Below are positions 42,300 through 50,000 of a stretch of 51,819 nucleotides of DNA, piece after piece. The notes under the pieces are model-generated. The model saw only the letters and a program-made list of their open reading frames with translations. It did no database searches and was not told where the DNA came from. Numbering within the stretch: position 1 is the first letter of the stretch; the number at the start of each line of letters is the position of its first letter. A program made the position numbers and the translations under genes. This DNA is from Bacteroidaceae bacterium. GTDB taxonomy: Bacteria > Bacteroidota > Bacteroidia > Bacteroidales > Bacteroidaceae. The stretch covers positions 1-51,819 of the forward strand of contig JAFZWM010000041.1 of assembly GCA_017617315.1 (NCBI GenBank), read 5' to 3'.

Positions 42300-43664
42300 A
42301 TGGCAGAAGATATTTTTAACGATCTGAGAGATTTGGACAGGGATGAACTCTTCGACCTGACTGTGGCACTGTATGAGCGCGACATTCTCATAGCCAAGCA
42401 GAACAGAGTGAACTTGTTTAGATATGACGTGGCCGACGACACGCTCTTCTTCGTGTATGTCGACCGGCACGACGGCGAGGCTCGCCGCCGCAAGACTGAA
42501 CATTATCTTGCATCTGAAAACTTCGCATTCAGCACGCCGACGCGCGAAGTGTGCGTGAATCTTTTCAGAGACTATATAGAGGGCAGAAAAACAGAGCCTA
42601 CGGGCTCGTTCGAGATGCCTTACAAGGCTGGCGGACAGTATCTGCGATGCGACTACAAGTGTGTGTACAACCGCAGCGGAAAGCTCCATTCAATACTCGG
42701 GCAGTTCGAGGATGTAACCTTTACGCGCGAGAAGATGCTCAAGGCAATCGAGAAGCAGAACGAGTACATGCGAATCATCAACTCGCTGAAGACATCGTTC
42801 GAGTCTATCATCTATTTCGACCTCGAGAAACTGAACTACAACCTGATATTGGCAACCGATGCCCTCAAGAGCGTTACAAGGAAAAATGGTACGATGAACG
42901 AGTTGGCACAGATATTCTGCACGGCATACATTATGCCCGAATACAAAAAACTGTTTACCGACTTCATCAACTTCGACGACCTTGCCGAGCGATTGAAGGG
43001 TAAGCAGTACATCATGGCCGAATATGCCACATTCCACCTTGGCTGGGTCGTAGCGCGTATAATCCCTGCCAATGTCGATGGCGACGGAAACGTTACGCAC
43101 GCCCTTCTGACATCGGAATGTGCCGACGAGGTTCATCGCGAAACCATTTTCCTGCGTCAGGCTGCCGAGACCGACGGACTTACCGGACTGCTTAACCGAT
43201 ATGCCGGCAAGCGCGAGATTGAAAAGTGCGTGAAAGAAAAGGGAAAGGGCGTGTTTGCTTTGTTCGACTGCGACAGATTTAAGCAGATAAACGATACGCT
43301 CAGCCATCTGGTAGGCGACAGCGTGCTTGTTGAGATAGCCCAGACAATGAAGGAAACATTCAAAAATCAGATTGTGATGAGGCTCGGAGGCGATGAATTT
43401 ATTGTTTTCATAACCGGTAGTGAGGTTGAACGCCGCCTGAAATCTAAGGACGGATTGGTTGGAATGTTCGACCAAATGAAATTAAACCTCGAAGGGGTGA
43501 CTATCCCTGAACTAGAGGGCACGCACATAACAATGAGCGGCGGCGTTGTTGCATACAATAATTTGGAGGGAGTTACGTTTGAAGAAATGTATAAACTTGC
43601 TGACGAAGCTCTATATATAAGCAAGAAAAAACGAAATGGAAATATAACTATAACTTGTAGGTAA
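42300..43664 (+). CDS. Diguanylate cyclase-like GGDEF protein with PAS-like N-terminus
   Basis: 454 residues from ATG 42300; an in-frame TTG at 42255 would overlap the previous gene by 17 nt. The N-terminal 270 residues look like PAS-type sensor domains (DTLFFVYVDRHDGE, then GQFEDVTFTREKMLKAIEKQ). The GGDEF domain (about 285-450) has TDGLTGLLNRYAGK, FALFDCDRFKQINDTLSHLVGD and RLGGDEFIVF (GGDEF at about 363-367), all residues needed for catalysis. No RxxD inhibitory site is visible at the usual position. No membrane segment. Together with the upstream HD-GYP-type protein it could form a make-and-break pair for cyclic di-GMP. Confidence 0.88.
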   Translation: MAEDIFNDLRDLDRDELFDLTVALYERDILIAKQNRVNLFRYDVADDTLFFVYVDRHDGEARRRKTEHYLASENFAFSTPTREVCVNLFRDYIEGRKTEPTGSFEMPYKAGGQYLRCDYKCVYNRSGKLHSILGQFEDVTFTREKMLKAIEKQNEYMRIINSLKTSFESIIYFDLEKLNYNLILATDALKSVTRKNGTMNELAQIFCTAYIMPEYKKLFTDFINFDDLAERLKGKQYIMAEYATFHLGWVVARIIPANVDGDGNVTHALLTSECADEVHRETIFLRQAAETDGLTGLLNRYAGKREIEKCVKEKGKGVFALFDCDRFKQINDTLSHLVGDSVLVEIAQTMKETFKNQIVMRLGGDEFIVFITGSEVERRLKSKDGLVGMFDQMKLNLEGVTIPELEGTHITMSGGVVAYNNLEGVTFEEMYKLADEALYISKKKRNGNITITCR

Positions 43665-43690
43665 AGAAAACCAAACTTTAACAAACGAGA

Positions 43691-45049
43691 ATGATAGAAT
43701 ACAAAGATGAAAAGAGTCGTGAGTTAGCCACGCAGTCGATACCGAAGCTGATGTTCAAGTATGCTGCGCCGGCAATCGTATCTATGACGGCAATGTCTCT
43801 GTACAACATTTGCGACTCGATTTTTATTGGTAGAGGGGTTGGAGCTCTTGCGATAGCAGGATTGGCAATTTGCTTTCCGCTGATGAATATCTTGGCGGCA
43901 TTCTGTTCGCTCACTATTGTCGGTGCGGCGGCTCAGGTGTCGGTAATGATGGGCGCGAGCCAGCGCAACGATGCGCAGAAGATATTCGGTAACATGCTGA
44001 GGCTTGAGATTGTGCTCGGACTGGCGATAACGGTGTTGGGGTTGATTTTCCTCGACCCGCTGCTCGTGCTTTTCGGAGCAACGGACAAGACATTGCCTTA
44101 CGCGCGCGATTATATGCAGATATCGCTTTTGGGCACCGTGTTCGCTTACACTTTTCAGGGAATGTCTGGAATACTCAGAGCCACGGGCAATCCGGCACAG
44201 GCAATGAAGGCTCAGATAATAGCCTTGATTTTCAATCTGATACTCGATGTGATGTTTATCTTCGTCTTCGACTGGGGAATTAGGGGAGCTGCCATCGCAA
44301 CGGTAATAGCCCAGGTGTTTGCATTTGCATATTGTGTTACGCTGTTTAAGGACAAGTCGCGATACGTCTATTTCACAAAAGAAGGCTTCAAGTTCTGTTG
44401 GGAGAAGGTAAAGGCTATACTCTCAATTGGCATCTCGCCTTTCTTGGTAAGCATCTGCGGATGTATAATCGTAGTTTTCATAAACCGCGCGCTCATAGAG
44501 CAGGGTGGCAACGACTGCGACTTGTATATTGGCGCATACGGAATCGTAAACCGCATAACGCAGTTCATCATAATGGCTGTTTCGGGATTCTCTTCGGGAT
44601 TGCAGCCTATTATCGGCTTCAACAACGGTGCGGGACTTTACAAGCGCATAAAGGAAACGCTTTATCAGGCAATCCGCGGAGTAGTAATCTTCATGACGCT
44701 CGGCTATGCCTTTGTGGCATCGTTCCCGGCGGCTCTGGCATCTCTGTTCACAAGCGACTACAAGATGATAATGTTCAGCGTAACGGCATTGCGCATTGCG
44801 TTGTGTACATTCCCTATCGTCGGAATACAGCTTATGAGCATCGTGTTCTTCCAGGCAACCCGAAAACCGCTTTCTGCCATCGCCATATCGCTTACAAGGC
44901 AGTTGCTCTTTCTCTTGCCTATGCTTGTTATCCTGCCCGAGATGTGGGGTGTTAACGGCGTGTGGTGGAGCATGGCTATTGCCGATGTGCTGAGTGTTAC
45001 GCTCGCAACGGTAATGCTGGTTCGCGAAGTCAGAAACTTTAAAGAATAA
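43691..45049 (+). CDS. MATE family efflux transporter
   Basis: 452 residues, twelve predicted membrane segments in two homologous halves. SIPKLMFKYAAPAIVSMTA and the motif DSIFIGRGVGALAIAGLAIC mark the N-lobe of the MATE family; QPIIGFNNGAGLYKRIKETL marks the C-lobe. It would export cationic drugs or metabolites using an ion gradient; substrates are unknown. It starts 26 nt after the GGDEF gene and ends 3 nt before the lipoprotein gene. Confidence 0.92.
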   Translation: MIEYKDEKSRELATQSIPKLMFKYAAPAIVSMTAMSLYNICDSIFIGRGVGALAIAGLAICFPLMNILAAFCSLTIVGAAAQVSVMMGASQRNDAQKIFGNMLRLEIVLGLAITVLGLIFLDPLLVLFGATDKTLPYARDYMQISLLGTVFAYTFQGMSGILRATGNPAQAMKAQIIALIFNLILDVMFIFVFDWGIRGAAIATVIAQVFAFAYCVTLFKDKSRYVYFTKEGFKFCWEKVKAILSIGISPFLVSICGCIIVVFINRALIEQGGNDCDLYIGAYGIVNRITQFIIMAVSGFSSGLQPIIGFNNGAGLYKRIKETLYQAIRGVVIFMTLGYAFVASFPAALASLFTSDYKMIMFSVTALRIALCTFPIVGIQLMSIVFFQATRKPLSAIAISLTRQLLFLLPMLVILPEMWGVNGVWWSMAIADVLSVTLATVMLVREVRNFKE

Positions 45050-45052
45050 AGT

Positions 45053-45943
45053 ATGAAAAAGATTTTTTTAGCAGTCTTTGCTGCGGCTATTCTGATGCTT
45101 GTATCGTGTAACGACAAGGGCAGACAGAACGGTGCGCAGGGCGATGTGGAGGTCAGCCTCGACTCGCTCGGAAACGTGAAGAGCGACACGGTTGTGTATG
45201 TCGACAGCTTCGTCGGAAAGCTCTTCAAGTTCCGCTATGCGCTCATGATTGAGATGCCGGTTGGTTCGGACGACATTCACGACAGCATCGTAAAGTGGGT
45301 TGCCAACGAGTACGACCCTGAGCATCTGTACAAGGGCGACAGAATGAGGCTTGATTCGCTCTTTCTTGTACGCGCCGCGCACATGAAGAAGGATGTTAAG
45401 GACACCGAAGAGGAGTTTGTTTCTGACGACGAGCATCCCGATTTTTGCGACGGCTATGACAGCACGTCAATCGTGAAGATCTGGGAGAATCGCGAGTTTG
45501 TTACTTACGGCTATTCTTGCGAGTATTACTTCCCGGGAGCGGCTCACGGCTCTTATGTGTTCTATGCAGCAACGTTCAATAAGCACGACGGCAGCCGCAT
45601 AAAGACCGAGGATATGTTTACCGACAAGGCAAAGCTGCTTTCGTACATAAAGCGCGGTCTGATGGACTATTTTGAGGCGCGTTCGATAGAGGAACTTTAT
45701 GATAATCTTCAGCTAAGCGACACAAAGGATGTGCCGTTGCCGCAGTTTGGCTTGTGGATTGAGGAAGGCAAGGTGGTTTTCCAATATCAGCAGTACGAAA
45801 TAGCGTGCTATGCTGCCGGATTGCCGGGCGGTTCGATAGATTTAAAGCTTCTTTCTCCCGATATGGTTACACCGTGGTTCAAGGATAATTTCTGTCCTTG
45901 GCTCAACGATGCCAGTTCTGCCAACAAAAATGGACTTCAATAG
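45053..45943 (+). CDS. DUF3298 (RsiV-like) lipoprotein
   Basis: 296 residues with a lipoprotein signal (KKIFLAVFAAAILMLVSC). The C-terminal domain has FPGAAHGSYVFYAATFNKHD, then GSRIKTEDMFTDKAKLLSYI and FGLWIEEGKVVFQYQQYEIACYAAG, the layout of DUF3298, the domain shared with the lysozyme-sensing anti-sigma factor RsiV and PdaC. Presumably an envelope protein; a link to lysozyme or peptidoglycan binding is possible but not shown. It follows the MATE gene by 3 nt. Confidence 0.85.
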   Translation: MKKIFLAVFAAAILMLVSCNDKGRQNGAQGDVEVSLDSLGNVKSDTVVYVDSFVGKLFKFRYALMIEMPVGSDDIHDSIVKWVANEYDPEHLYKGDRMRLDSLFLVRAAHMKKDVKDTEEEFVSDDEHPDFCDGYDSTSIVKIWENREFVTYGYSCEYYFPGAAHGSYVFYAATFNKHDGSRIKTEDMFTDKAKLLSYIKRGLMDYFEARSIEELYDNLQLSDTKDVPLPQFGLWIEEGKVVFQYQQYEIACYAAGLPGGSIDLKLLSPDMVTPWFKDNFCPWLNDASSANKNGLQ

Positions 45944-45944
45944 G

Positions 45945-46019
45945 AATTGACAATGGACAATTGACTGTTAACAATTTCTTTTAAGTTGAGAATTGAAACT
46001 TGCTTTCAAGTTGACAATG
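45945..46019. repeat. Short TTGACAAT-type repeats
   Basis: Four imperfect copies of a TTGA(C/G)AAT unit (for example AATTGACAATGGACAATTGA at the start and AAGTTGACAATG at the end). Such runs are frequent between convergent genes in Prevotella-like genomes. No function is apparent. Confidence 0.5.
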
Positions 46020-46051
46020 TCTCTCAATTAAAACCGAATTAGATAGCAAAG

Positions 46052-46094
46052 AAAAATCCGCAATGTTTATTTTGGACATTGCGGATTTTTTTTT
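46052..46094. terminator. Bidirectional terminator between convergent genes
   Basis: AAAAATCCGCAATGT (46052-46066) pairs perfectly with ACATTGCGGATTTTT (46076-46090), 15 bp with a 9-nt loop, with more Ts after. It serves the DUF3298 gene on + and the DUF4625 operon on -. Confidence 0.93.
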
Positions 46095-46097
46095 GTG

Positions 46098-46574
46098 TTA
46101 TTCAACAATCTTTATTGCTACCGATTTTATCTGTTGCCAGCCGGCTTTGTCGGTGAGTCTGATCATAAAATGATAGTCGCCCGTGTCGATGGCTGTCGGA
46201 ATCTTGATGTCCTCGCGGGCAGAGAACGATTTCTGTCCCTCGGGAATGTTGAAATCTTGGTTGAACACCCACGGATTCTTAGCCTCCTTGGCATCGTCCA
46301 TGCTGCAAGTCGTTGCCGAAGTGCTGTGCGTGTGGTGGTCGAAGTTGTGGTGAACCTCAATGTTGTATTTGCCCAGTTCCTCGTTGTCGGTAAAGAGGTA
46401 GCTGAACGGAATTGTCTCGCCGCGATGATACACTTGGCAGTCGATAGGGTTTGCCGTAATGCCCTTTTCCGTTATTTCGGGATAGGTCATATCCTTCTCA
46501 TCGTCGTCTGAACTGCCGCACGCACAGAGTGCGCACAGCAGTGTAACTGAAAATAGAAATTTCTTCATTATCAA
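46098..46574 (-). CDS. DUF4625 lipoprotein (distal copy)
   Basis: 158 residues, lipoprotein signal MKKFLFSVTLLCALCAC (start at 46574, or 46568 for MKK). DUF4625 is an Ig-like domain found in Bacteroidota lipoproteins; here YPEITEKGITANPIDCQVYHRGE and GDYHFMIRLTDKAGW are visible. An exposed loop is rich in His (NIEVHHNFDHHTHS), which suggests metal binding. It is the last gene of the - strand operon after the TonB receptor and the other DUF4625 gene. Confidence 0.82.
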   Translation of the reverse strand: MIMKKFLFSVTLLCALCACGSSDDDEKDMTYPEITEKGITANPIDCQVYHRGETIPFSYLFTDNEELGKYNIEVHHNFDHHTHSTSATTCSMDDAKEAKNPWVFNQDFNIPEGQKSFSAREDIKIPTAIDTGDYHFMIRLTDKAGWQQIKSVAIKIVE

Positions 46575-46582
46575 TTTGTTTT

Positions 46583-47053
46583 TTATTCGTCGTGATGATG
46601 GTCGTGCTCATCTTCGTCGTCATCGCCGTCGTCCTCAACAATGTTGAGCTCGCTCTCTACTGTTGTCTGCTGACCGTTCTTGTCGGTTACGGTAAAATGA
46701 AGATGATATTCGCCAAGAGGAGCCTCGGCCGGAATGTCGATGTGCTCGTGGAACTCGGTGTTGCGTATGCCGATGTACTTTCCGTCGGTATAACTCTTAA
46801 CTATCTTAAACGAACCTCCATTCTCCTCGTGAATCTCAACGTCGATGCGCTGAATCAAGCCCTCGGCAACGATATTGGCCTCGAGATGAAGATCGTGTCC
46901 CGGATGGCAGTGCTTTGCGTTGTCGTGGCCAACCTCGGTAAGCGTTACCGCAGGCTTTGACGGAAGCTCGTCGTCATCGCCGCAAGAAGTTAGGAACAAT
47001 GTTGATGCACATAGGAAAGCCATCAGAAGGCTCATGAACTTTATATTTTTCAT
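46583..47053 (-). CDS. DUF4625 lipoprotein with His/Asp-rich tail (proximal copy)
   Basis: 156 residues with a lipoprotein signal (Cys about residue 24 in LFLTSCGDDDE). The DUF4625 domain includes HDNAKHCHPGHDLHLEANIV and GEYHLHFTVTDKNGQQ. The C-terminus is a short tail of Asp, Glu and His only (DDDEDEHDHHHDE), a plain metal-binding motif. It lies 8 nt upstream of the distal copy and 22 nt downstream of the TonB receptor. The likely role is to capture a transition metal at the outer membrane and hand it to the receptor; zinc is the first guess from His content. Confidence 0.85.
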   Translation of the reverse strand: MKNIKFMSLLMAFLCASTLFLTSCGDDDELPSKPAVTLTEVGHDNAKHCHPGHDLHLEANIVAEGLIQRIDVEIHEENGGSFKIVKSYTDGKYIGIRNTEFHEHIDIPAEAPLGEYHLHFTVTDKNGQQTTVESELNIVEDDGDDDEDEHDHHHDE

Positions 47054-47075
47054 TTTTTTCTTTCTTTAATAATTG

Positions 47076-49166
47076 TTAAAAATCCAAGCCTATCATTGCC
47101 GACAGATTGCGTCCCGGCTCCGGAACATCTATCAGACGATAGTAGCTTGTGTGGTTGTAATAGCGCTTGTTAAGCAGATTGTCTGCGTGGAGCGCGATTT
47201 TCAGTTTGTTTTTTCCTACCGCAAAGTGCTTGCCGGCCGATGCGTTCAGCGTGCAATAGCCGTCGGTAGGCTTTTCGGGCGGAACAATCTCATTCTGCGC
47301 GCCAACGACGTGTATGTTCAGCTGCGCAAAGCCTTCGCCCTTCTTGTCGAACTGATATTTAATGCTCGCATCGCCCGACCACGGAGTGGAGAAGGGCAGA
47401 GTGTAGCCTTTCTTAGCCCCCGATTTCTGACGGGCATACAGATATTCGCCCTTCAGCTCGGCCTCCCAGTGCCGGCTGATGCTGTATGTAAGCTGAGCCT
47501 CGAATCCGTAGCGCAGAACCTTGGCTTGGGTGTACTGATAGAGTTGCAGTCCCTCGACATAGTCGGCCGTTGGGTTCAGATAGATATAGTTCGGGAAAAA
47601 GTTGACGTAAGGGTCGATTTGTATCGCCATACGCTTGTCAGACCAATGTATTCCGGCATCGAGCTGATACGATTCTTCGGGATTGAGCGATTTGTTTCCT
47701 CGCTCGTATCTGAAGATGTGATAGTTGATGCCGTCGGCTCCCAGCTCCTTCGGGATAGGCACGCGGAAACTCTTGCCCACGTTGGCTTTCAGCACCCATC
47801 CGCCAACCGAGTAGTTTATTCCGGCCGACCATGTGATGCTGTTGAAGTTGCGTGTGGCAGCCTCGGAGCGCTGCTTGTAAACCGAGTCGGAAGCCGATAC
47901 GGGCGTTTTGTACCAGTCATAATAACTGTGTATTCGCGTGCGCGAGAAGTCATAGCGCATTCCGGCGTTCAGTTTCAGATGCTCGCCGATGCTGTGCTTG
48001 TCGAACACGAACGCGCCCGTGCTCACCGATTCGAAGTCGGGTATGATGAAGCCCCATCCGTCGCGACGGTTATGCTGATATTCGCCGTTCACGCCAATGT
48101 TCAGCGTGTTCTGCTCGCTCAGAATCTTCTTAAGTGAGATTGCGGCGGTGTATGTGCTCTTGTCGAACACTCTTTCGGCCGTTCCGTTGGGCTTTGGCAT
48201 GTAGCCGTGCGAGATTGGCTCGGAACATTCCTTGCGATGGTTGTTCTGATAAGCCAGTCTGATGTCTAACGCCGAGTTTTCGCTTTGCCAGGCCGTGTGG
48301 TTGAGTACCTTCAGATGGTTCACGCTCTGGAACGGCAGGTCGATGTCGCGTCGGCTCTTGTCGTAGTCGATGTCAGACAGTCGCACCTCAAGACCGTGCG
48401 CGTTGGCAAAGAATCCGCTTCGCGAATAGTTGTCGGATATGCGCACGTCGGTGTGGAAGTTATATCCGGCATATCCCAGCGTAATGCTTCCGTCGCGTTC
48501 CGTTCCGGCTGTGTTGCGCAGCCGCTGCCTGTGCAGCTTAATGTAGTACGAGTAGTACTGAATGCTGTCTGCCGGAATCTTGTAGTCGGCATAGTCGATA
48601 AGCGTTGTGTTGGCGCGATAGAAGAAACGCCCTATGCGTCCGCCAATCTTTGCCGACAAGCCCATCTGCTCGTTGTTTGTGCGGCCGAACACCTGTGCTG
48701 CGCCCTCGAAAGGCTTCAGCGGAATGTGGTTGGTGTATAGGCTCAGCACGCCGCCTATGGCATCGCTGCCGTAGAGTAGGGCTGCCGGACCTTTTATCAC
48801 CTCAACATGGTCTATGGCAAACTGGTCAATCTCCAGTCCGTGGTCGTCGCCCCACTGCTGTCCCTCGTGCTTTATGCCGTCTTCGGTTACAGCCAGCCGG
48901 TTGAATCCCAAGCCTCTTATCGTGGGTTTGGACTGTCCGCTGCCAATGCTCATAGCCTTCACGCCTGGCACTCCTTCGAGAGTCTGCATAAGGCTTCCGG
49001 CAAAGTTATTTTCCAGAAAGTCGCGGTTCACCTGCACACTCGTCTGCGACGAACGCATAAGGTAATCTCTCTGCGATTGCCCTGTTATGGTTACGTCGTC
49101 GAGTGCAACAATAGTATCGTTGGCCGCGCACGCAATAAGCGTTGCAGCCAATAAGTTTGCTATCAT
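47076..49166 (-). CDS. TonB-dependent outer membrane receptor
   Basis: 696 residues with a short signal sequence (MIANLLAATLIACAAN). The plug domain covers about residues 22-145 (VALDDVTITGQSQRDYLMRS, SKPTIRGLGFNRLAVTEDGI, VEVIKGPAALLYGSDAIGGV). A 22-strand-type beta-barrel follows and ends in the typical ...SAMIGLDF with terminal Phe. There is no N-terminal carboxypeptidase-like domain and no SusD partner, so it is a metal or siderophore-type receptor rather than a glycan one. The neighbouring His-rich proteins favour a metal such as zinc. Confidence 0.93.
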   Translation of the reverse strand: MIANLLAATLIACAANDTIVALDDVTITGQSQRDYLMRSSQTSVQVNRDFLENNFAGSLMQTLEGVPGVKAMSIGSGQSKPTIRGLGFNRLAVTEDGIKHEGQQWGDDHGLEIDQFAIDHVEVIKGPAALLYGSDAIGGVLSLYTNHIPLKPFEGAAQVFGRTNNEQMGLSAKIGGRIGRFFYRANTTLIDYADYKIPADSIQYYSYYIKLHRQRLRNTAGTERDGSITLGYAGYNFHTDVRISDNYSRSGFFANAHGLEVRLSDIDYDKSRRDIDLPFQSVNHLKVLNHTAWQSENSALDIRLAYQNNHRKECSEPISHGYMPKPNGTAERVFDKSTYTAAISLKKILSEQNTLNIGVNGEYQHNRRDGWGFIIPDFESVSTGAFVFDKHSIGEHLKLNAGMRYDFSRTRIHSYYDWYKTPVSASDSVYKQRSEAATRNFNSITWSAGINYSVGGWVLKANVGKSFRVPIPKELGADGINYHIFRYERGNKSLNPEESYQLDAGIHWSDKRMAIQIDPYVNFFPNYIYLNPTADYVEGLQLYQYTQAKVLRYGFEAQLTYSISRHWEAELKGEYLYARQKSGAKKGYTLPFSTPWSGDASIKYQFDKKGEGFAQLNIHVVGAQNEIVPPEKPTDGYCTLNASAGKHFAVGKNKLKIALHADNLLNKRYYNHTSYYRLIDVPEPGRNLSAMIGLDF

Positions 49167-49216
49167 AAGATATTGGTCTGTTTGAAAAAATCAAAAAATG
49201 AGATTATTCCCTTTGA

Positions 49217-49576
49217 TTAAATCAGACAAACTGGAGGTGCGCGTGGATTTACGATGCCTTTGGCGCGGACGCAGACAAACGGTGCTGCATCAGCCTTGAA
49301 GGCAAGGATAAGATTTAGGTTGATGAAAAGAACCACGGCTGTGCCCGTGAGGTAGGGCAGCGAGAAGAGTTGGCACAGAAGACAGGTATGTGTGAAGCCC
49401 TGTGCGCTCGATATGTGCCCGGCATGCGGAATGTGCTTTACGCACTCAACGCACTCGTCCTCGTGGTGGTGTGTGTCGTGGTGATGAACGTGTATAGCCG
49501 ACAACAGAAGCATTGGCACGAATACTCCGAGAAGTATCCATGCAGATATTTTTCTGCGTGTCGTTATTTTTTTCAT
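49217..49576 (-). CDS. Small membrane protein with His- and Cys-rich cluster
   Basis: 119 residues. A first membrane segment is at about 11-28 (ISAWILLGVFVPMLLLSAIH), then comes a cluster of His and Cys (HVHHHDTHHHEDECVECVKH, later HTCLLCQLF), and a second hydrophobic segment at about 75-92. It has no named family that I recognise; it resembles DUF2946/CopL-type small metal-response proteins only in composition. It is the first gene of the - strand operon, 50 nt before the TonB receptor. Metal binding in the periplasm is likely. Confidence 0.72.
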   Translation of the reverse strand: MKKITTRRKISAWILLGVFVPMLLLSAIHVHHHDTHHHEDECVECVKHIPHAGHISSAQGFTHTCLLCQLFSLPYLTGTAVVLFINLNLILAFKADAAPFVCVRAKGIVNPRAPPVCLI

Positions 49577-49607
49577 TTTTCTGATGCTATACCAAAATTC
49601 AGCGTTG

Positions 49608-49615
49608 CAAAGTTA
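49608..49615 (-). promoter_or_regulatory. Bacteroides-type -7 box for the TonB receptor operon
   Basis: CAAAGTTA on + is TAACTTTG on -, 31 nt before the start of the His-rich membrane protein. No clear -33 box; a metal-responsive operator could overlap but I cannot identify one. Confidence 0.55.
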
Positions 49616-49818
49616 CTGCTTTTTTTGTTAAAATAATGCCTTCTGAAAGGTTTATTTCTGTTTTTTATTCGGTAAACGTTGTGTCGATGCCTTTTGTGGC
49701 TTTGTCGTTTTGCATTGCTTGCAGAAAAACATGAGCGGAAATACGAAAGGTGTTGTTTTTCGTTTTCCGCCCGGTTGTTTTTGATTATTGAAGACAATTT
49801 TAAATTTCAAATTACCAA

Positions 49819-49992
49819 CTATGTGTCAGCACCATAGCTGAGGTTGGTAAGCGACACGGTAACCGGCGCTGTCTGATTCTCGGTCTTTACCGTGGCACGG
49901 AAATCGGCTGCCATTGGCAAGTCGGTTTCTTTTAGGCAGGAAGACAAGAGCAGACTTGCGCCTATTAACCAGATTACTTTTTTATACTTCAT
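49819..49992 (-). pseudogene. Truncated PKD-like lipoprotein remnant
   Basis: 57 residues from ATG (49990-49992 on +) to TAG (49819-49821). It has a lipoprotein signal (KKVIWLIGASLLLSSC) followed by ADFRATVKTENQTAPVTVSL and TNLSYGADT, the opening of a PKD-type beta-sandwich, which normally continues with a W-x-F-G motif. It stops exactly where that would begin, so it is either a broken gene or a very short lipoprotein. No further PKD sequence is seen downstream. It sits directly after the BspA-like gene, 8 nt away. Confidence 0.65.
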
Positions 49993-50000
49993 TTGCTTTA

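Noticed and set aside
46592-46960. A 122-codon open frame on the + strand
   Set aside because: It is antisense to a clear DUF4625 lipoprotein.
47073-48137. A 354-codon open frame on the + strand
   Set aside because: It is antisense to the TonB receptor, whose plug, barrel and terminal Phe are clear; the frame is a by-product of GC-rich third positions.
49573-49797. A 74-codon open frame on the - strand upstream of the His-rich membrane protein
   Set aside because: It overlaps the promoter region of that operon, is basic and low in complexity, and has no family features.
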